A DNA stretch of 64,000 nucleotides. Origin: Schauerella fraxinea (lineage in GTDB: Bacteria; Pseudomonadota; Gammaproteobacteria; Burkholderiales; Burkholderiaceae_B). Under the pieces are notes generated by a model. The model was not told the DNA's origin. It saw nothing but the letters and a program-made list of their open reading frames with translations, and ran no database searches. The DNA lies in NCBI GenBank assembly GCA_030849965.1, contig JAVDKL010000001.1, positions 1,532,554 to 1,596,553 on the forward strand, written 5' to 3'. Of the stretch, positions 35,084 to 42,180 are shown in pieces. The position numbers and the translations under genes were made by a program. Each line of letters opens with the position of its first letter. Position 1 is the stretch's first letter.

Positions 35084-36400
35084 ATGCGTCGTCGTGTATT
35101 CGTCTCTGCGCTTTGCGGCGCGCTCGCCGTCACCCTGTCGGCATGCGGTGAAATGGCCAAGTATCCCGAACAGGCCGGATTCGGGCCCAATCCAACGCTG
35201 CCGCCGCCCAACATCACTTTGCTTCCCACGGTGAACATCGCGCCCGCCACCGGTTGGCCTGAGGGCACGTTGCCCACACCGGCCGAGGATCTGCAGGTCC
35301 ACGCGTTTGCCCGCGATCTCGATCACCCGCGCTGGCTGTATGTGCTGCCCAATGGCGATGTACTCGTGGCCGAAACCAATGCGCCCCCAAAGCCGGACGA
35401 TGCCCGCGGCATCAAGGGGTGGGCCATGCGCGCGGTGATGAAGCGCGCCGGCGCCGGCACCCCCACCGCCAACCGCATCGTGCTGTTGCGCGACACCGAT
35501 CATGATGGCGTGGCCGACATGCGCACCGTGCTGCTGCAAGATCTCAATTCGCCGTTCGGCATGGCGCTCGTCGGCAACGATCTCTACGTGGCCAACACCG
35601 ATGCCTTGTTGCGTTTTCCCTATCGCAGCGGCGATACGCAAATCACGGCGCCTGGCGTCAAGGTAATGGATCTACCCGCGGGCCCGATCAACCATCACTG
35701 GACCAAGAACGTCATCGCCAGCCCGGACGGGGCTCATCTCTACGTGACTGTGGGATCCAACAGCAACGTCGCCGAAAATGGCATCGAGCAGGAAAGCGGA
35801 CGGGCTGCGATCTGGCAGGTGAACATCGCATCAGGAGCCGCCCGCCCTTTCGCTACGGGCCTGCGAAATCCCAATGGCTTGGCGTTCGAACCCGTCAGCC
35901 GAGCACTGTGGACCACGGTGAACGAACGCGACGAGCTGGGCAGCGATCTGGTGCCGGACTACATGACGTCCGTCAAAGAAGGCGCATTCTACGGCTGGCC
36001 TTATAGCTATTACGGTCAGCATGTGGACACGCGCGTACAGCCGCCGCGCCCCGATCTGGTCGCACAAGCGATTGCACCGGACTACGCGCTGGGCACGCAC
36101 ACGGCATCGTTGGGGTTGGTTTTTTACACGGCAAAGCAGTTGCCCGCGCGCTTTCAAGGCGGCGCGTTCGTCGGCCAGCACGGCTCGTGGAATCGGCAAC
36201 CGCGCAGTGGCTACAAGGTGATTTATGTGCCCTTCAGCGGCGGCCGCCCTGCGGGCGCGCCGCTCGACGTACTGACCGGCTTCGTCGATGATGCAGGCCA
36301 GGCACGTGGCCGGCCGGTGGGCGTCGCCGTCGACCAGACCGGTGGATTATTGGTCGCCGACGATGTCGGCAACGTGATCTGGCGGGTCAGCGCGCGTTAA
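35084..36400 (+). CDS. Sorbosone-dehydrogenase-like PQQ-type lipoprotein
   Basis: A 438-residue protein with a lipoprotein signal (ALAVTLSAC), then a beta-propeller: [100 protein letters not shown] and GQHGSWNR. This matches the glucose/sorbosone dehydrogenase family, which oxidises sugars in the periplasm with PQQ. The RNPNGLAF and NERD motifs are typical. No PQQ synthesis genes are in view. ATG 35084 follows GAGG. Confidence 0.87.
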   Translation: MRRRVFVSALCGALAVTLSACGEMAKYPEQAGFGPNPTLPPPNITLLPTVNIAPATGWPEGTLPTPAEDLQVHAFARDLDHPRWLYVLPNGDVLVAETNAPPKPDDARGIKGWAMRAVMKRAGAGTPTANRIVLLRDTDHDGVADMRTVLLQDLNSPFGMALVGNDLYVANTDALLRFPYRSGDTQITAPGVKVMDLPAGPINHHWTKNVIASPDGAHLYVTVGSNSNVAENGIEQESGRAAIWQVNIASGAARPFATGLRNPNGLAFEPVSRALWTTVNERDELGSDLVPDYMTSVKEGAFYGWPYSYYGQHVDTRVQPPRPDLVAQAIAPDYALGTHTASLGLVFYTAKQLPARFQGGAFVGQHGSWNRQPRSGYKVIYVPFSGGRPAGAPLDVLTGFVDDAGQARGRPVGVAVDQTGGLLVADDVGNVIWRVSAR

Positions 36401-36469
36401 CGCACCGGGTGATCGGCCCGCTGACGCACTGGGTCTTCAGCGTGCTCATGCGCCCGGTTCACTTGGTCT

Positions 36470-36766
36470 TCAGCGGTCGTCGCTGCCCTGGGGGCCGTCC
36501 ACGTCTTCGACGCCATCATCCTTACGCTTGGCGGCGTCGGGATCCTCTTGCTTGTGCAGGGCGTCAGGCGCCGCCATCCGCATGGAGAGGCGGCCCTTCT
36601 CGGTCACGCGCAGCAGCCCGAGCGAATCCGGGCGAACAACGCGCAAGCTCACCAGCATGTCGACGAAATTCTGAGGCACGGGGGTACGCGTGCGACCCGC
36701 GGCCTCGTTTTCAGCCACAACGCGCAGCCATTTGTCGAGATCGCCGCTTTCAAGTCCATAGAGCAT
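36470..36766 (-). CDS. Small protein of unknown function
   Basis: A 98-residue protein beginning MLYGLESGDLDKWLRVVAENEAAG. Residues 30-70 could form a winged-helix-like fold (VPQNFVDMLVSLRVVRPDSLGLLRVTEKGRLSMRMA). The C-terminus is very acidic and hydrophilic and probably disordered. It begins 3 bp after the upstream acetyltransferase stop and is clearly co-transcribed with it. I do not recognise the family; a small DNA-binding protein is a weak possibility. Confidence 0.6.
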   Translation of the reverse strand: MLYGLESGDLDKWLRVVAENEAAGRTRTPVPQNFVDMLVSLRVVRPDSLGLLRVTEKGRLSMRMAAPDALHKQEDPDAAKRKDDGVEDVDGPQGSDDR

Positions 36767-36769
36767 GAT

Positions 36770-37270
36770 TCAAACTTCCTGTGTGATATCCGGGGACGCC
36801 GCAAAGGCTTTCAGATCGTCCCCAGCCATACGGTAACGTATCCACTCGTCTTGCGGCTTGGCGCCGGCAGCGCGATAAAAGTCGATCGCCGGGGTATTCC
36901 AGTCCAGCACGCTCCACTCGAAGCGGCCGCAATCGCGGTCCACCGCCAAACGCGCCAGATGCTGCAGCAACGCCCGGCCGGCACCGCGCCCGCGTCCACC
37001 TGGCGACACGTACAGATCTTCGAGATACAACCCGTTCTTGGCCAACCAGGTCGAGTAGCTGAAGAAGTAGATCGCAAATCCCACCGGCTGCCCGTCTATC
37101 TCGCAGATCAGCGCGCTCGGTACCGCGTTCGGCCCGAACAGCGTAGCGGTCAAGCTTGCTTCGGTGGCCAGCACCTCGTGTTCGGCTTTTTCGTACACCG
37201 CCAATTCGGTGATGAACCGAAGGATGACGGTGACGTCGCTTTCAAGTGCGGGACGAATATGAATGGCCAA
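36770..37270 (-). CDS. GNAT acetyltransferase, SSAT/diamine-acetyltransferase-like
   Basis: A 166-residue protein from a TTG start, 8 nt after AGGAGA. Motif A is LYLEDLYVSPGGRGRGAGRALLQHLARLAV, and FEWSVLDWNTPAIDFYRAAGA is a stretch shared with spermidine/spermine N1-acetyltransferase relatives. It is thus likely to acetylate a small amine or amino-acid derivative with acetyl-CoA. It is followed at once by the small unknown gene. Confidence 0.88.
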   Translation of the reverse strand: MAIHIRPALESDVTVILRFITELAVYEKAEHEVLATEASLTATLFGPNAVPSALICEIDGQPVGFAIYFFSYSTWLAKNGLYLEDLYVSPGGRGRGAGRALLQHLARLAVDRDCGRFEWSVLDWNTPAIDFYRAAGAKPQDEWIRYRMAGDDLKAFAASPDITQEV

Positions 37271-37437
37271 AGTCGTTGTCTCCTGTAGGGGGAATGGCTG
37301 GCATTACTACCGATAACGCCAGCAGTCTACGACGATAGTCCCCGCTAATTGTGTCTGGCGGCGCGACGGACTCGCATCACCCACCGGGCCAGATCAACAT
37401 CCCCGAAGTGCACGCCCCGGGAAGACCAACGCACGGC

Positions 37438-38769
37438 TTACGCCGCCCGCGCGCCCGCCTGGCGAACCGGCTGCCAGCCGAACGCCGCCAACGGAACCAA
37501 CCCGATCAGGATCGCCAGAATCGACACCCCGCCCACGTAGTAGGCAGCGGCCATGCGATCCTGCTGCAACCACAATTGCGTCAGCACAGGCGTGAAGCCG
37601 CCGAAGACGGCATAAGCCACGTTATAGGCAAACGACAGCCCGGAAAAGCGGATCGCCGGCGGAAACGCACGCGTACCCACGATCGGCATCGTTGCGATGA
37701 CGCCGCAGAACAATCCCACCAGACCGTAATGGAACACCAGGCTCTCGTGCGTGATGCCCGGCAGGCTGGCAAAGAACCAATAGCTGGCGATGGCCAACCC
37801 GCCCCAGCCCAGCACCAAGGTGGCGCGCGTGCCGATCTTGTCCGTCAACCAGCCGAAGAGCACGCAGCCCAATGTGAGCATCAGGGTAGCCACGCAATTG
37901 GCGACCAATGAAGACGGAATCGAGATGCCGTACTGCGTCTGCAGCAAGGTGGGCGTCATCAGAATCAGCACCACCACCGCGGTCGACAGCGACCACGTCA
38001 TGCCGGCGGTCACCAGGCAAGCCTGGCGATGCTCGCGCAACACGGTCTTCACCGGGAGTTCGCGCGCCAGCGCGCGCTTGGCTGCCAGCTCTTTGAACAC
38101 GGGCGTCTCGCCCAGGAAGCGGCGCAGATAAACCGACACGAACCCGAATACGCCGCCGATGATGAACGGGATGCGCCAGGCGTAGTCCAGGATTTCTTCG
38201 GCAGCAAACGTGCGGTTGATGAAGATGGCGATCAACGAACCCAGCAAAATGCCGCCCGTGATGCCGGCGGTCAATGTACCGATGCCGAAGCCATAGCGAT
38301 TGGCCGGCACGTGCTCCGCCACGAATACCCAGGCGCCAGGCATTTCACCACCGATCGCCGCCCCTTGCAGCACACGCATCGCGAGCAACAAGAGCGGCGC
38401 CGCAATGCCGATGCTGGCGTAGGTCGGCATGACGCCGATCACGAACGTCGGCACCGACATCAGCAGGATCGACAGCGTGAACATTTTCTTGCGCCCGAGC
38501 TTGTCGCCGAAGTGGGCAATGATGATGCCGCCCACCGGCCGCGCCAGATAACCGGCCGCGAAAATACCCAGCGTCTGCAGTTGCACCAGCCAGCCCGGCA
38601 TGGACGGCGGAAAAAACAAGTGCCCGAGCGTGACGGCAAAGAACACAAAAATAACGAAGTCGTAGAACTCCAGCGTGCCGCCCAGGGCAGCCAGGCCCAG
38701 GGTTTTGTAGTCGTTGCGATCCAACGGACGGGCGGCGGCGTGTACTGCGGCAGAATCAGCGGGTGTCAT
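37438..38769 (-). CDS. MFS transporter, metabolite:H+ symporter (MHS) type
   Basis: A 443-residue protein with 12 predicted membrane segments. MHS-family signatures are DFVIFVFFAVTLGHLFFP, ARPVGGIIIAHFGDKLGRKKM and MRVLQGAAIGGEMPGAWVFVAEH. Relatives (ProP, ShiA, citrate or ketoglutarate carriers) import a small acid or osmolyte with protons. I chose ATG 38769; the in-frame ATG at 38826 would start inside the upstream terminator. No ribosome site is evident. The gene lies 38 bp downstream of an intrinsic terminator and a short leader ORF, so attenuation is likely. Confidence 0.92.
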   Translation of the reverse strand: MTPADSAAVHAAARPLDRNDYKTLGLAALGGTLEFYDFVIFVFFAVTLGHLFFPPSMPGWLVQLQTLGIFAAGYLARPVGGIIIAHFGDKLGRKKMFTLSILLMSVPTFVIGVMPTYASIGIAAPLLLLAMRVLQGAAIGGEMPGAWVFVAEHVPANRYGFGIGTLTAGITGGILLGSLIAIFINRTFAAEEILDYAWRIPFIIGGVFGFVSVYLRRFLGETPVFKELAAKRALARELPVKTVLREHRQACLVTAGMTWSLSTAVVVLILMTPTLLQTQYGISIPSSLVANCVATLMLTLGCVLFGWLTDKIGTRATLVLGWGGLAIASYWFFASLPGITHESLVFHYGLVGLFCGVIATMPIVGTRAFPPAIRFSGLSFAYNVAYAVFGGFTPVLTQLWLQQDRMAAAYYVGGVSILAILIGLVPLAAFGWQPVRQAGARAA

Positions 38770-38806
38770 GGCAAAGAGAGAAGAAACACAAAAAAAGAAC
38801 ACAAAA

Positions 38807-38834
38807 AAGCCCGCAGCGGTGTGCATGCGGGCTT
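38807..38834 (-). terminator. Intrinsic terminator in the MFS gene leader (attenuator)
   Basis: Read on the minus strand, AAGCCCGCA (38834-38826) pairs perfectly with TGCGGGCTT (38815-38807) around a 10-nt loop. The second arm runs into TTTTGTGTTC and then seven T. This is a textbook terminator. It lies 50 bp after the leader ORF stop and 38 bp before the MFS start, and no other minus-strand gene ends here. Confidence 0.85.
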
Positions 38835-38899
38835 GTCTGAAAGTGAATGAACGTCGTGCGGTAATTGACAGCAGGTACGACGATCAGCCCAACAAGCCC
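38829..38899 (-). promoter_or_regulatory. Possible antiterminator pairing: leader ORF with terminator arm
   Basis: On the minus strand GGGCTTG (38899-38893), inside the leader ORF codons near its end, is the exact complement of CAAGCCC (38835-38829), which forms the rising arm of the terminator. With the next two bases the pairing reaches 9 bp including one G-U. The two structures exclude each other. Confidence 0.55.
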
Positions 38900-38952
38900 T
38901 GAATGGCTAGTAGGCTGGTCATAATCGAAATGGTGTCACGGCAAACGTTCAT
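38884..38952 (-). CDS. 22-codon leader peptide ORF upstream of the MFS gene
   Basis: An ATG at 38952 opens a 22-residue reading frame that starts MNVCRDTISI and ends LLAIQGLLG, stopping at TGA 38884-38886. Leu makes up four of the residues and is encoded by tandem CTA CTA, codons rarely used in this GC-rich genome, and by TTG TTG. The peptide lies between a promoter-like sequence and an intrinsic terminator, all in the MFS direction. No Shine-Dalgarno is visible, and the transcript may begin 2-4 nt before the ATG. I infer a regulatory leader peptide whose translation sets terminator formation. The frame could also be a chance ORF. Confidence 0.55.
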   Translation of the reverse strand: MNVCRDTISIMTSLLAIQGLLG

Positions 38953-38961
38953 GGTGTGGAC

Positions 38962-38988
38962 AGTATACATGCTACCAAATGGTCGCAA
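38962..38988 (-). promoter_or_regulatory. Promoter-like sequence for the MFS leader transcript
   Basis: On the minus strand a good -10 box TATACT (38967-38962) is preceded, after a short 15-nt spacer, by TTGCGA (38988-38983). The -10 ends only 9 nt before the leader ATG, implying a nearly leaderless start. Confidence 0.4.
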
Positions 38989-39129
38989 CGACAGGCGTAT
39001 CATCGGGAGGTTGACGACGGACGCCGCGCGCCTTGCGCGTTCCGCCCTTTGAGCACGCCCCGCTATGGCCGTGCTTGCTTTTCAGGGCGGAGCATATCGC
39101 CTGCGTCAACTTATCCAGGAGCACCCTCG

Positions 39130-39318
39130 ATGAGCCAAGCGCCCGCATCCAAGCCGCCGCAAGCGGTCACGCCCACTGCTGCGCAACATACGGAAGACTT
39201 GATCGACGAGGCTGGCGACGAGAGCTTTCCCGCCAGCGATCCGCCTGCGCTGTCATCGGAAGCCGATCGGCGCAGAGCAAACGATCCCGCGCGCACGCCG
39301 GCCGGCAAGCCTACCTGA
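39130..39318 (+). CDS. Small conserved protein with ESFPASDPPA motif
   Basis: A 62-residue hydrophilic protein, rich in Pro, Ala and acidic residues. It holds DLIDEAGDESFPASDPPALS, a motif I recognise from many short uncharacterised proteobacterial proteins. ATG 39130 follows AGGAG by 7 nt. No membrane segment or fold is evident. Function unknown; probably disordered. Confidence 0.7.
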   Translation: MSQAPASKPPQAVTPTAAQHTEDLIDEAGDESFPASDPPALSSEADRRRANDPARTPAGKPT

Positions 39319-39387
39319 CACCCCTCGCCGGCAAGCCGCCCCCTTCTTTCACGCCCTCACGGGGCTTTCTACGATTACGTGGTTGCA

Positions 39388-40623
39388 ATGTCTGTAGCAC
39401 CCTCCTTCCTCCCCGCCTGGCCCGATTTCACCCCTAGACGCCATGCCGGCGTGATCGAATTTCCGGTCCACCACATGCGCGGCGGTACGTCGACGGGGTT
39501 GGTGATCAACGAACGCTACGCGCCCACCGATCCAGCGCTGCGTGAAGAACTATTGCGCCATCTGATGGGCGTTCCGCTCACCGGCACCCATCCCGGCAAT
39601 CGCCAGATCACGGGCCTGGGCCGTGGCACGGCAACGAGCAACAAGGTGTTCTTCGCCAACTGGGAGTCCAGCGAATCCGGCGAGCGCATCGTGAGCACAT
39701 TGGCCCAACTTGCCGGCAACCACGGCGAGATCGACTGGAGCGTGAACTGCGGCAATATGTCGTCCGCCCTGCAACTCTGGGCAATCGACGCCGGCATCGT
39801 GGTCCCCGCGCCATCCGCCATTTGCGACACCGACATCCGCAATACCAATACCGGTGTGATCACCACATCGCGGATGACCCCGATGGCCGACGGGCGCTTT
39901 GTCGCAGCCGAGATCCCCGGCGTGGACGGCGCTTTTCCCAGCGTAGATCTCTTTCTGCATCATCCCGTGGGATCGAAAACCGGCCAGTTGCTGCCGACCG
40001 GCGCGCCGCAAGACATCATCGAGGGGCATGCCGTGTCGTGCGTGGACGTCGCCGTTCCCATGGTGATTGCGGACGCGGCCGCTTTCGGCAAGACGGCACA
40101 CGAGCCGATCGACGAACTGGTGGCCGACCTGGATTTCATGGCAGCCCTGCGCCGAGTATGGGTGCAGGCCGGCTTGCGCATGGCGTTGAAACGCCGCGAC
40201 GGTCAATTGATGACGATCGACGAGATCGCACGCAGCGAGACCATCCCGAAGGTGTGCATCGTCGGCGCGCCCCGCCACGGTGGCCACATCGCCGTGCGTT
40301 ACTTCACGCCGCAAACAGGCCATGCCTCGATGGCCGTGTCGGGCGGTTGCTGCCTGGCCGCCGCCACCTTGGTGCGCGGCAGCGTGGCGCACCGGATCGC
40401 GCAGGGCGTGCCCGCCACCCATGCCCAATTTGGCGATATCGAGATCGGCATCGAGAACCCAGCGGGCATACTGAGTGCGACAGTGGTGGCGAGGCAGGAC
40501 GGCGACCGGCTCGAGGTGCGCAGCGCGGCTTACCGCCGCAGCGCCCAGATCTTGTTGCGTGGCCACGTCGCCCTCTATCGCGCCAGCCCCGAGCTTGTCG
40601 CCAGTTTGCTGCCTCCCGTCTAA
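39388..40623 (+). CDS. PrpF/GalD-type isomerase (4-oxalomesaconate tautomerase-like)
   Basis: A 411-residue protein of the PrpF/DUF453 family, a diaminopimelate-epimerase-like fold. It has PVHHMRGGTSTGLVINE, the ligand loop VNCGNMSSALQLWAIDAG with the active-site Cys, and the late ISG-like block TGHASMAVSGGCCLAAATL. Relatives isomerise 2-methylaconitate, oxalomesaconate or methylitaconate. The early ATG at 39388 has no clear ribosome site; GTG 39379 is an alternative. A role with the RraA-like aldolase 5 kb away is possible (inference). Confidence 0.85.
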   Translation: MSVAPSFLPAWPDFTPRRHAGVIEFPVHHMRGGTSTGLVINERYAPTDPALREELLRHLMGVPLTGTHPGNRQITGLGRGTATSNKVFFANWESSESGERIVSTLAQLAGNHGEIDWSVNCGNMSSALQLWAIDAGIVVPAPSAICDTDIRNTNTGVITTSRMTPMADGRFVAAEIPGVDGAFPSVDLFLHHPVGSKTGQLLPTGAPQDIIEGHAVSCVDVAVPMVIADAAAFGKTAHEPIDELVADLDFMAALRRVWVQAGLRMALKRRDGQLMTIDEIARSETIPKVCIVGAPRHGGHIAVRYFTPQTGHASMAVSGGCCLAAATLVRGSVAHRIAQGVPATHAQFGDIEIGIENPAGILSATVVARQDGDRLEVRSAAYRRSAQILLRGHVALYRASPELVASLLPPV

Positions 40624-40680
40624 ACTAAGCGGTAGTCCGTGACGCGCTGTGCTCGGGCCCCACATCAATCAAGGGTTCGG

Positions 40681-42180
40681 ATGAACGACGCCGTACAGAC
40701 CATCTCCACGGGCAACGCAGGCCTGGACATCATCCTCAAGGGCGGCTTGCCCAAGGATCGACTCTATTTGCTCGAAGGTGCTCCCGGCTCGGGCAAAACC
40801 ACCCTGTCGCTGCAGTTTCTGAGAGAAAGCGTGCGCGTGGGCGAACCCGCGCTTTATGTCACGTTGTCCGAAACGAAGGACGAACTTGCGGTGGTCGCCC
40901 GCTCCCACGGCTGGGAGCTCGACGATTTCGATGTATTGGAACTCAGCGCCGTCGAAGACTTGCTCGGCGGCGAGCGCGATCAATCGATCCTGCACCCTTG
41001 GGAGATGGAACTCGGCGAAACGGTCAAGCTGATCAAGGCCGAGGTGGAACGGGTGAAGCCCAGCCGCGTGGTGCTCGACAGCCTTTCCGAAATGCGGCTG
41101 CTGGCTCAGGATCCGCTGCGCTACCGCAGGCAGGTGCTGGCCCTGAAGCAGTACTTCGCCAAGCTCAATCTCACGGTTATTCTGGTCGACGATTTGTCGG
41201 CTTCCGAACACGGGCAGGACACGCATCTGCACAGCCTGTGTCATGGCGTGATCACGTTGGAACGACTCACGCTGGATTTCGGCGCCGCGCGCCGCCGCCT
41301 GCAAGTGCAAAAGCTGCGCAGTGTCGATTTCCTCGCCGGGTATCACGATTTTGCCATTCGGCGAGGTGGCCTGGATATTTATCCGCGCCTGATCGCCTCC
41401 GATCATCAAGTCGATTTCACCTCCGAGCATGTCACCAGTGGCGTAAGTGAACTCGATGCGCTGCTCAGCGGCGGACCGCTGCGCGGCACGTGCACGCTGC
41501 TGACGGGTCCCGCCGGCACCGGAAAAACCACCATTGCCCTCCAGTATCTCTTTGCCGCGTGCGAACGCGGTGAAGCGTCCACGCTGTACGAATTCGACGA
41601 GCGTATCGGCACACTCATGACGCGTGCCAAGGCCTTCGGTCTCGATCTGCAAAAGTATGTCGATAGCGGCTGCCTGCTCATCGAACAAATCAATCCCGCC
41701 GAAATGTCGCCCGGCGAATTTGCGCACCGGGTAAGGCAACAAGTCGCCACGCGCAATGCACGCATGATCGTGATCGACAGCCTGAACGGCTACATGGCCG
41801 CCATGCCGCAAGAGCAGCAGCTCATTCTGCAAATGCACGAGTTGTTGTCCTACTTGAGCCATCAGGGCGTATTAACCCTGCTGATCAACCCGCAGCAAGG
41901 CCTGATGGGATCGATGGCGAGCAATCTCAACATCTCCTACATCGCCGACTCGGTGGTATTGCTGCGCTTCTTCGAAGCCGACGGCCGCATCCGCAAAGCG
42001 ATCTCGGTCATCAAGAATCGCGCCGGTCGCCACGAAGATACGATTCGCGAATTCCGTGTCGACGCTCACGGCGTGCGCGTCGGCGCACCCCTGGTCAACT
42101 TCCGCGGCGTACTGACGGGCACCCCCGAATACGTGGGCAAGCCCCATCCCTTGCTGGAAGATCGGCAAGATGACGCATAG
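40681..42180 (+). CDS. KaiC-like double-domain ATPase
   Basis: A 499-residue protein with two RecA/KaiC domains. Walker A motifs are GAPGSGKT (33-40) and GPAGTGKT (276-283); Walker B regions are RVVLDSLSE (Asp133) and MIVIDSLNG (Asp366). The block MASNLNISYIADSVVLLRF aligns with the KaiC phosphorylation loop: the first phosphosite is Ser419, but the adjacent Thr is replaced by Tyr420. No kaiA or kaiB is nearby. It overlaps the following histidine kinase by 11 bp, pointing to a shared signalling task. ATG 40681 is chosen; a start at 40639 is possible. Confidence 0.92.
   Translation: MNDAVQTISTGNAGLDIILKGGLPKDRLYLLEGAPGSGKTTLSLQFLRESVRVGEPALYVTLSETKDELAVVARSHGWELDDFDVLELSAVEDLLGGERDQSILHPWEMELGETVKLIKAEVERVKPSRVVLDSLSEMRLLAQDPLRYRRQVLALKQYFAKLNLTVILVDDLSASEHGQDTHLHSLCHGVITLERLTLDFGAARRRLQVQKLRSVDFLAGYHDFAIRRGGLDIYPRLIASDHQVDFTSEHVTSGVSELDALLSGGPLRGTCTLLTGPAGTGKTTIALQYLFAACERGEASTLYEFDERIGTLMTRAKAFGLDLQKYVDSGCLLIEQINPAEMSPGEFAHRVRQQVATRNARMIVIDSLNGYMAAMPQEQQLILQMHELLSYLSHQGVLTLLINPQQGLMGSMASNLNISYIADSVVLLRFFEADGRIRKAISVIKNRAGRHEDTIREFRVDAHGVRVGAPLVNFRGVLTGTPEYVGKPHPLLEDRQDDA

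Noticed and set aside
38770-38826. Longer MFS start at 38826
   Set aside because: It would begin inside the terminator stem and add a Phe-rich stretch unlike the family start.
38029-38850. 273-codon plus-strand ORF over the MFS gene
   Set aside because: Gln/Arg/His-rich composition without domains, opposite a clear 12-segment transporter.
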